Source: Archivesica marissinica (Eukaryota; Mollusca; Bivalvia; Venerida; Vesicomyidae). From it: a stretch of DNA of 64,000 nucleotides. The position numbers and the translations under genes are program-made. Location of the stretch: contig CM026401.1 of assembly GCA_014843695.1 (NCBI GenBank), positions 29,840,510 to 29,904,509 of the forward strand, in the 5' to 3' direction. Below the pieces are notes generated by a model. The model was not told the origin of the DNA. It made no database searches and saw nothing but the letters and a program-made list of their open reading frames with translations. Numbering within the stretch: the stretch's first letter is position 1; every line of letters begins with the position of its first letter. This document shows positions 57,205 to 64,000 of the stretch, piece after piece.

Positions 57205-57598
57205 TTATCTTAAAGCGACACTACATCAATGAAAATGCAAATTTCTGCAGAATGTAATTTCCTATTATATGGTATAATTTTGTTTCCAAATATTTGCCTC
57301 AAAAACTGAGTATTTCAACTAATAAACAAACGTTGTATACACGGTTTGTTTACATAACAAAATAATGTAAATAAGGTCGACATCCATGCGTAATACAACG
57401 TGTGTATCCTGAATAACACGATACATGGTACAGATTTATCGTTATATGAAATCCTACTTTCAATTTTGAAAGGTTAAAGACCACAAAAACACTGTTCATT
57501 GATTCAATGTTAGTGTTCGAAAGTATTCGGAAGAATTTGTAGTAGCAATGCATTTATACGTGAAAAATGCGTGAAAAATGTAATGTCGCTTTAACATA
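57205..57598. mobile_element. Dispersed element H, copy 2 (inverted)
   Basis: Left end TTAAAGCGACACTACATC and right end AATGTCGCTTTAA form inverted termini of about 13-15 bases. Internal blocks GGAAGAATTTGTAGTAGCAA and TTCAACTAATAAACAAACG are the complements of copy 1. Confidence 0.75.
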
Positions 57599-57817
57599 TT
57601 CAACTACCAGCTATATATATAACAGCGGTGAGGCAGTCACGATGTTTTTTCATTCAAAGTTCTTCCATCTACTCAAAAAGATACAAGTCAAACAAAAAAC
57701 GACAAAATAAATTATATAGAAACTAGATTGTTCGCAACTTTTTTATATTTCATGAAAATTCAAGCTCCTGTGATGCTAATATGCGTTTACTCAAACATAA
57801 GTCACCTTGAACTACAA

Positions 57818-57995
57818 TAAGATTACAACGATTTCGAAACAAGTTCTAACAAGTTATATTTATCACTGTCGCAGGCGTGGAAATGATGTCCTCGGTGGAA
57901 GCAGCTGAACACGGAGAAAACTCGCAGGTGCATCTGATCTAGCGATCACAGCACACTCTCACATGCTGTTCAGAACGGTGATCGAACCCGGTTGA
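57818..57995 (-). mobile_element. SINE-B, divergent
   Basis: TTTCGAAACAAGTTCTAAC tail, GGAGAAAACTCGCAGG body and B-box complement GATCGAACCCGG near 57,980. Confidence 0.7.
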
Positions 57996-58039
57996 ACTTG
58001 GATGTGAAATAAGCATTATAAAAGCTACATTAATTAATT

Positions 58040-58115
58040 ATACAATCTATCTTATCTCGATTGCGAAACAAGTTCTTACAACATGTAGTTTAATCGCTCT
58101 CGAGACCTCATTCCA
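58040..58115 (-). mobile_element. SINE-A tail fragment
   Basis: CTCGATTGCGAAACAAGTTC through GCTCTCGAGACCTCATTCC, then breaks off. Confidence 0.7.
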
Positions 58116-58224
58116 TTACCATGACAGGGGCGTAGCCAGCAGCTGAAAATAACCGAGGTAAACCTTCAAGTGCATGTGGTACGGGGGCATGCTCTCCCGG
58201 AATGTATTTTTGAAATATACACAT

Positions 58225-58446
58225 TTATTATTAGCTCGATTGCGAAACAAGTTATTACAACTTATATTAATCACTATCGAGGCCTCATTCCTGGTGGAAT
58301 CCATCGCCACGAGGGAGAGAGAAGAGGTAATGTGGACTTTAAATGCCTTGTCTAAGGGCACAACTGTAACGGTTACAGAAGGGCGCGAACTCGGGGGTGT
58401 TGGTACCTGAAGCGAAGCCCTACCACAGCGCTATCATGACTTCCAC
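58225..58446 (-). mobile_element. SINE-A
   Basis: Full inverted copy: AGCTCGATTGCGAAACAAG at the left, body GGTGGAATCCATCGCCACG, head complement GCGCTATCATGACTTCC at the right. The B-box region is diverged (GGGCGCGAACTCGGG). Confidence 0.85.
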
Positions 58447-58537
58447 TTTTTTGAAGATGCTTGTCTGTGCGTTTTGGTGCATCATGAAGGCAGTTTATCT
58501 CTGTATATCTATACATACTTATGTTCGTTACTTACAG

Positions 58538-58826
58538 ACGGATCTGTAGTCCAGTGGTAACACGCTGGACTGGTAATCCACGGATCGCAGGTTCGATCAC
58601 CCGACTGACCCTAATAAAGTTAACAGTCTTTCAGGTGTGACGTTAAACGGAGATCTCGTGTCGGTGCTTTACACCGTGCACGTTAAAGAACCAGAGCAGA
58701 CTCTGGAATGGGTCTATATCTGTATCATTGCACTATCCTCCACCAAAAATATAAAATGACTAATCTCTTTAGGAGGGGTCGCTCATATTGGCAACAGGTA
58801 TCGACGATAAATAAACGTAAAACACA
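58538..58826 (+). mobile_element. SINE-C, full length
   Basis: CTGTAGTCCAGTGGTAACAC head, GGTTCGATCACCCGACTGAC B-box region, GAGATCTCGTGTCGGTGC body, and GACGATAAATAAACGTAAAA tail. Confidence 0.88.
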
Positions 58827-58973
58827 CATTTTGGCTACAGGCCTGCATGGGGTAGAGATAGAATATACAACCTGGATTTATAAGAGTCTTGCCTAAGGCC
58901 ATAACAATCGAGGTGGACGCCGCATCCATTTTACTGTGACAGAATAGGGTTTAGTTTAATCATATTTTATTGC

Positions 58974-60532
58974 AAATCATTATTATATATGTCATGCATA
59001 AACAGATATAATACATAATATGAACATGCAAATCATTATTATATATGTCATGCATAAACAGATATAATACATAATATGAACATGCAAATCATTATTATAT
59101 ATGTCATGCATAAACAGATATAATACATAATATGAACATGCAAATCATTATTATATATGTCATGCATAAACAGATATAATACATAATATGAACATGCAAA
59201 TCATTATTATATATGTCATGCATAAACAGATATAATACATAATATGAACATGCAAATCATTATTATATATGTCATGCATAAACAGATATAATACATAATA
59301 TGAACATGCAAATCATTATTATATATGTCATGCATAAACAGATATAATACATAATATGAACATGCAAATCATTATTATATATGTCATGCATAAACAGATA
59401 TAATACATAATATGAACATGCAAATCATTATTATATATGTCATGCATAAACAGATATAATACATAATATGAACATGCAAATCATTATTATATATGTCATG
59501 CATAAACAGATATAATACATAATATGAACATGCAAATCATTATTATATATGTCATGCATAAACAGATATAATACATAATATGAACATGCAAATCATTATT
59601 ATATATTCATGCATAACAGATATAATACATATATGAACATGCAAATCTATTATATATGTCATGCATAAACAGATATAATACATAATATGAACATGCAAAT
59701 CATTATTATATATGTCATGCATAAACAGATAAATATAATATGAACATGCAAATCATTATTATATATGTCATGCATAAACAGATATAATACATATATGAAC
59801 ATGCAAATCATTATTATATATGTCATGCATAAACAGATATAATACATAATATGAACATGCAAATCATTATTATATATGTCATGCATAAACAGATATAATA
59901 CATAATATGAACATGCAAATCATTATTATATATGTCATGCATAAACAGATATAATACATAATATGAACATGCAAATCATTATTATATATGTCATGCATAA
60001 ACAGATATAATACATAATATGAACATGCAAATCATTATTATATATGTCATGCATAAACAGATATAATACATAATATGAACATGCAAATCATTATTATATA
60101 TGTCATGCATAAACAGATATAATACATAATATGAACATGCAAATCATTATTATATATGTCATGCATAAACAGATATAATACATAATATGAACATGCAAAT
60201 CATTATTATATATGTCATGCATAAACAGATATAATACATAATATGAACATGCAAATCATTATTATATATGTCATGCATAAACAGATATAATACATAATAT
60301 GAACATGCAAATCATTATTATATATGTCATGCATAAACAGATATAATACATAATATGAACATGCAAATCATTATTATATATGTCATGCATAAACAGATAT
60401 AATACATAATATGAACATGCAAATCATTATTATATATGTCATGCATAAACAGATATAATACATAATATGAACATGCAAATCATTATTATATATGTCATGC
60501 ATAAACAGATATAATACATAATATGAACATGC
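58974..60532. repeat. 56-bp minisatellite, nearly identical units, octamer motif in each
   Basis: About 28 copies with core ATGCAAATCATTATTATATA then TGTCATGCATAAACAGATAT and AATACATAATATGAAC. Most units are identical; a few short deletions cluster at 59,600-59,790. Each unit contains ATGCAAAT. Confidence 0.96.
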
Positions 60533-61690
60533 CACGTGGTTTGGGCCACAAGTTTTAACAACATTAGACAACGGCCCGCACCAGGATCGGGTGACGTGTT
60601 TACACGCTGCAAAATACTAGTATAGGCCTACTTTCCTATTCCATAAAGGACCAAATAACGTAATCAAAATTATTAATCAATTTCGTTCTATAACACGACC
60701 GACATAATGTCTCTCTCGCTTTAAGCACACGAACTTGAGATTGTATCTATAAGGCACCATAAACCATGTGTTGGGCATCCGGAACCCTGTATCTATATCA
60801 GAGGCCACCCCATATATATATATATATACCAGACAGGCCCGTCGCTGGGCATACGCAAGTACGCACGTGCGTATTATTGGTCTCAGAAAACGAAAAAAAT
60901 GAAAACTCCAAAAATGCATTAAAACCCCGGGGGTGGGCTTGTAGGGATACATAGGCGCCGTGATGTGTGTAATGGTGGAATAATTGAGCCCATTGCAAAT
61001 ATTGTGCATCTCAAAATTTAGTTTGTGCTATTTTACGTGCTTGTTTAATTGATAAGGGCGATAGATCATGTCATGTATATTATACATCTAGCCTTAATTT
61101 ATACCTTTATTCGGATTGTCGTAAGAACTTTGTATGCTACAAAATGCAAGAAATTGCTTCCTCATTTCAAAAAATCTCCGGGGGACATGGCCCCGGACCC
61201 CCCTAGCGTACTCGCTCGCTATGCTCACTCGACAAAAAAGCATATTTTGGCCGTGCGTATCATCAAAATAGCGCCAGCAACGAGGGCATAGAAAACGCAC
61301 ACTTCGGATAAGTGTGTCTTTGCATGAAAAACAAGAACTATATAAATACATAGTTTTAAACATTTTGGAATATATTTAGTTGTTCAGTTTGTGTTTTGTA
61401 ATAAAGATGTGATATATCTTTGATGGAATCCTTCGTATATATATATATAAGTCGGCCTTGAGATCGTTTTTCAATATCGGCGCCAAAATCGTTTTTAGAA
61501 TTTTATTGACAAATTTTCCCCACATGCTTATATATAATAAATGTGTACACACGAGTTTCGCACAATAGAAATATCACCACAAGTATGTGGAATTAGACGA
61601 CTTTTAGTTCGTGTTACTTTATATAGGAAGACAAAGTTAAACAAGTGTGCAAATTCCCGCCAGATATTGTGTTGCCTTATTTAATTACAC
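60533..61690. other. Unique stretch with possible DNA-transposon remnant
   Basis: A TA microsatellite lies at 60,810-60,827. GCATACGCAAGTACGCACGTGCG near 60,850 and GGCCGTGCGTATCATC near 61,248 may be inverted ends of an element, and CATGGCCCCGGACCCCCCTA at about 61,185 has the look of a repeat. No gene recognised. Confidence 0.35.
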
Positions 61691-61699
61691 CATTATCTG

Positions 61700-62033
61700 C
61701 GTACAGACAGATGAACAAACACGTTCTGTGTCGCATTCGCTGCGCACAGACAGATGGACACACACGTTCTTTGTCGCATTCGCTGCGCACAGCCAGATGG
61801 ACAAACATGTTCTTTGTCGCATTCGCTGCGCACAGACAGATGGACAAACACGTTCTTTGTCGCATTCGCTGCGCACAGACAGATGGACAAACACGTTCTT
61901 TGTCGCATTCAATGCGCACAGACAGATGGACAAACACGTTCTTTGTCGCATTCGCTGCGCACAGACAGATGGACAAACATGTTCTTTGTCGCATTCGCTG
62001 CGCACAGACAGATGGACAAACACGTTCTTCAAC
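61700..62033. repeat. 43-bp minisatellite
   Basis: Eight copies with core ACAGACAGATGGACAAACAC then GTTCTTTGTCGCATTCGCTGCGC. All six phases stay partly open, giving several artefactual open frames. Confidence 0.95.
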
Positions 62034-62109
62034 TTATTTGCTGCTCGAAATAACGATTGAGTTATTTATAATAATAGTATATTGCATTGTACCATTTATA
62101 TTATTATAA

Positions 62110-62335
62110 TTTGGGTTCATAAAATGTATTAAAGTGATTGGCTTCCCCTGTCCACTGTAAGTTCGAATCCCACTGGGGTGAGAAAACTATCCAGCTGGCT
62201 TTTGGAAGATCGGTGGTTCTCGTCGGGTGCCTGAAATACTGCTCGGTTGGGACACTCGGTGTCTTCATCCACCAATGATAACTGGAGACGCGCCATAATG
62301 ACCTACGTTGTGGGTGTGAAACTGTAATAGCAACA
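62110..62335 (+). mobile_element. SINE-E
   Basis: AAGTTCGAATCCCACTGGGG gives the B box; GATCGGTGGTTCTCGTCG, CTGCTCGGTTGGGACACTCG and CACCAATGATAACTGG match the SINE-E at 3,943. The A-box side of the head is degraded. Confidence 0.72.
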
Positions 62336-62581
62336 AAACAAGAGCAGGCCTGCAAGGAGTTACTGAACCTGATTCTCTTAAAGTCTCTAAATTCGAAAAA
62401 TAATACTATACTAATAAGCATATACAAACGTATCCTGTGTTAACTGTAGTGACTTACCATTTACAGAGATATTGCCATGGTGATTTTCCTAAAACAATAT
62501 CCATAAACGGTAGTAATTTACAAATGATAATTTCACAAAAGCAGGTTCGTTTGTGGGCATATTTTTACAATTTTACTGTTA

Positions 62582-62827
62582 GGCCATAATAAAATAAATC
62601 CTAGATTTTCATCCAAATTTTTTTGAAAATGGGGGCGGGGGTGAAATTTTATTTTTTATTTTATATTTTCAGGATATCGATATTTATGCTGATAAAATGG
62701 TGTTTTGACAAGATTCAACTTGACAAGATTTTTTTTTTTTTTTCAAATAGTAATTAAAAAAATCGGGGCGGGCCCTAAAAACGGGGGCGGGCGGGGATGA
62801 AAATCTAGGAAATATTTTATTATGGCC
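62582..62827. mobile_element. PIF/Harbinger-like MITE, copy 2
   Basis: Same termini and interior as 54,034-54,234 (GGCCATAATAAAATAAATCC), with TTA duplicated on both sides (62,579-62,581 and 62,828-62,830). It is longer by a T-rich insertion near 62,730. Confidence 0.87.
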
Positions 62828-62964
62828 TTAACTATAATAATTTATTTTTGAAAAATAAAAATATATGACAATAATCACAATATCTAATCATCTGCTCTTT
62901 ACACTATATTGGTGTGCAGCACATTCTACGTAAACGCATATCGGGGCTTTAATAACCTAAAAAA

Positions 62965-63200
62965 ATGTTATACAAATTTATTTTAGCTCGATTACGAAAC
63001 AAGTTATTTCAACTTATATTAATCACTCTCGAGACCTCATTCCTGATGGAATCCATCGCCACGAGGGGGAGAGAAGAGGCAACGTGGAATTTAAATGCCT
63101 TGTCTAAGGGCACAATCGTAACGGCTCCAGTGGGGCTCGAACTCCGGACCTTTCGCACCTGAAGGGAACGCGTATCCACTGCGCTATCACGACTTCCACT
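62965..63200 (-). mobile_element. SINE-A, full length
   Basis: Tail complement TTTAGCTCGATTACGAAAC at the left, GATGGAATCCATCGCCACG body, B-box complement GGGGCTCGAACTCCGG, head complement CTGCGCTATCACGACTTCC at the right. Confidence 0.9.
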
Positions 63201-63711
63201 TTAATAACCTTTAGAAACATACTCACTATGAGTGGATATGATAAGGGCGAACTAATTTTAGAATCAATAATTGAGAAAACATTTAAAACATTGTATTAAA
63301 ATTAAGAGTGGTGGAACCTATGCTCGGCGTATTCATATGCTTGTCGTATTTGTCCATTTACATCCGTATTAACTATATTTATATAGTTCTATGCTAATTT
63401 CGCTGACAGAGTTGAAGCATGGTAGCTATTTTGTACTGTTTTCTGATGTACTATTTTGTACTGTTTTCCGATGTACTCTTTTTGTACTGTTTTCTGATGT
63501 ACTGTTTTGTACTGTTTTTTGATGTACTGTTTTGTACTGTTTTCTGATGTACTGTTTTCTGTACTGTTTTCTGATATACTGTTTTCTGATGTACTGTTTT
63601 GTACTGTTTTCTGATGTACTGTTTTCTGATGTACTGTATTCTGATGTACTGTTTTAGTGTGTGTTTACATACTTTATATCGTCAGCTCTATTTAATAATT
63701 TATATTCACAG
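63201..63711. other. Unique stretch ending in a short irregular repeat and acceptor
   Basis: 63,415-63,655 is a GTACTGTTTTCTGAT-type irregular tandem repeat. The last 20 bases, with TTATATTCACAG ending at 63,711, form an acceptor-like signal for the candidate exon that follows. Confidence 0.6.
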
Positions 63712-63826
63712 TTATTTTACCGTACCAATGTGCGTCTGGCATGTCTTATGATTCCCGGGACACCCTGCTGTGCGATATGATCGATGTACCTGACTGCCAC
63801 ACACACGAGCCGGCATTGTTACCCAA
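63712..63826 (+). CDS. Candidate exon: chitin-binding type 2 (CBM14) domain, C-terminal half
   Basis: 115 bp between acceptor TATATTCACAG and donor CCAA/GTATGT, phase 2 in and phase 2 out, open for 37 codons in one frame only. It encodes ILPYQCASGMSYDSRD, TLLCDMIDVPDC and HTHEPALLP. C-x13-C-x7-C with the Y.C..G..YD pattern is the spacing of the last three cysteines of peritrophin-A (CBM14) domains, which bind chitin in secreted matrix or mucosal proteins. The first half of the domain should lie in an upstream exon, which I did not find in the window. Its 3' end and donor are the first unit of a 62-bp tandem array. Function is inferred from cysteine spacing only. Confidence 0.45.
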
Positions 63827-64000
63827 GTATGTTCTATAGCATTGTCCGTACCTGACTGCCACACACACGAGCCGGCATTGTTACCCAATTATGTTCTATA
63901 GCATTGTCCGTACATGACTGCCACACACACGAGCCGGCATTGTTACCCAATTATGTTCTATAGCATTGTCCGTACATGACTGCCACACACACGAGCCGGC
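63787..64000. repeat. 62-bp minisatellite spanning the candidate exon's donor
   Basis: Three and a half copies, cut by the window end. Each unit holds about 41 bases matching the exon's 3' end (CTGCCACACACACGAGCC, GGCATTGTTACCCAA) plus about 21 intronic bases. In the first unit the donor reads CAA/GTATGT; in the following ones the G is T, so the GT is lost. Confidence 0.85.

Noticed and set aside
61655..61690. Minus-strand CAC AAT ATC TG resembling the HNIC end of the missing upstream PIGA exon
   Set aside because: An in-frame TAA lies three codons earlier, no GT follows the TG, and it adjoins an unrelated array.
61645..62109. Overlapping open frames of CRIRCAQTDGQ type on both strands
   Set aside because: Artefacts of the 43-bp array; every phase gives a similar peptide repeat.

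Overview
The window is intron-rich, AT-rich metazoan nuclear DNA. No bacterial or viral gene organisation is visible. The one clearly recognisable host gene is on the minus strand: five consecutive internal exons of a PIGA homologue, the catalytic subunit of the first step of GPI-anchor synthesis, between 1,286 and 8,630. All splice phases agree. A lophotrochozoan, most likely a mollusc, fits the many tRNA-derived SINEs, the minisatellite load and a candidate chitin-binding (CBM14) exon at the right edge. The species assignment is inference.

Layout. 1-585: decayed reverse-transcriptase tail. 1,086-8,630: PIGA exons 5 to 1 (my numbering in transcription order; upstream and downstream exons lie outside or were not found). 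About 70% of the bases in its four visible introns are minisatellite. 8.7-16.4 kb: 30/33-bp, 28-bp and 39-bp tandem arrays with a broken Tc1-like transposase between the last two. 20.3-26.0 kb: a 35-bp array that contains two copies of one 5'-truncated LINE. 29-43.5 kb: a nearly continuous series of arrays (26, 46, 41, 34, 31, 56, 76 and 29 bp units), including a 4.4-kb 29-bp array with higher-order structure. 43.5-55 kb: SINEs, MITEs and a second 1,000-N gap. 55.4-62.0 kb: 29-, 56- and 43-bp arrays. 63.7 kb to the end: candidate CBM14 exon with a 62-bp array. By eye, tandem arrays occupy roughly 40% of the window.

Dispersed repeats fall into at least six SINE families, labelled A to F here, plus PIF/Harbinger-like MITEs with TAA/TTA target duplications, MITEs with CACAGGG termini and 8-bp target duplications (hAT-like), palindromic MITEs, and remnants of several non-LTR retrotransposons. 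SINE-F shares its 3' tail with the LINE in the 35-bp array, which looks like a SINE/LINE mobilisation pair.

Main observation. Four minisatellites in PIGA are not merely intronic. Their repeat units span exon-intron junctions, so each array is a multiplied splice site: the exon 5 donor (45 bp x 5), exon 5 acceptor (62 bp x about 14), exon 3 donor (57 bp x about 9) and exon 2 acceptor (36 bp x about 26). In each, only the copy next to the unique exon body preserves the PIGA frame; using any other copy adds a stop codon or shifts the frame. The same arrangement appears at the candidate CBM14 exon (62-bp unit over its donor) and possibly at a candidate exon near 38.1 kb (76-bp unit over its acceptor). 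This suggests that splice junctions in this genome are recurrent birthplaces of minisatellites.
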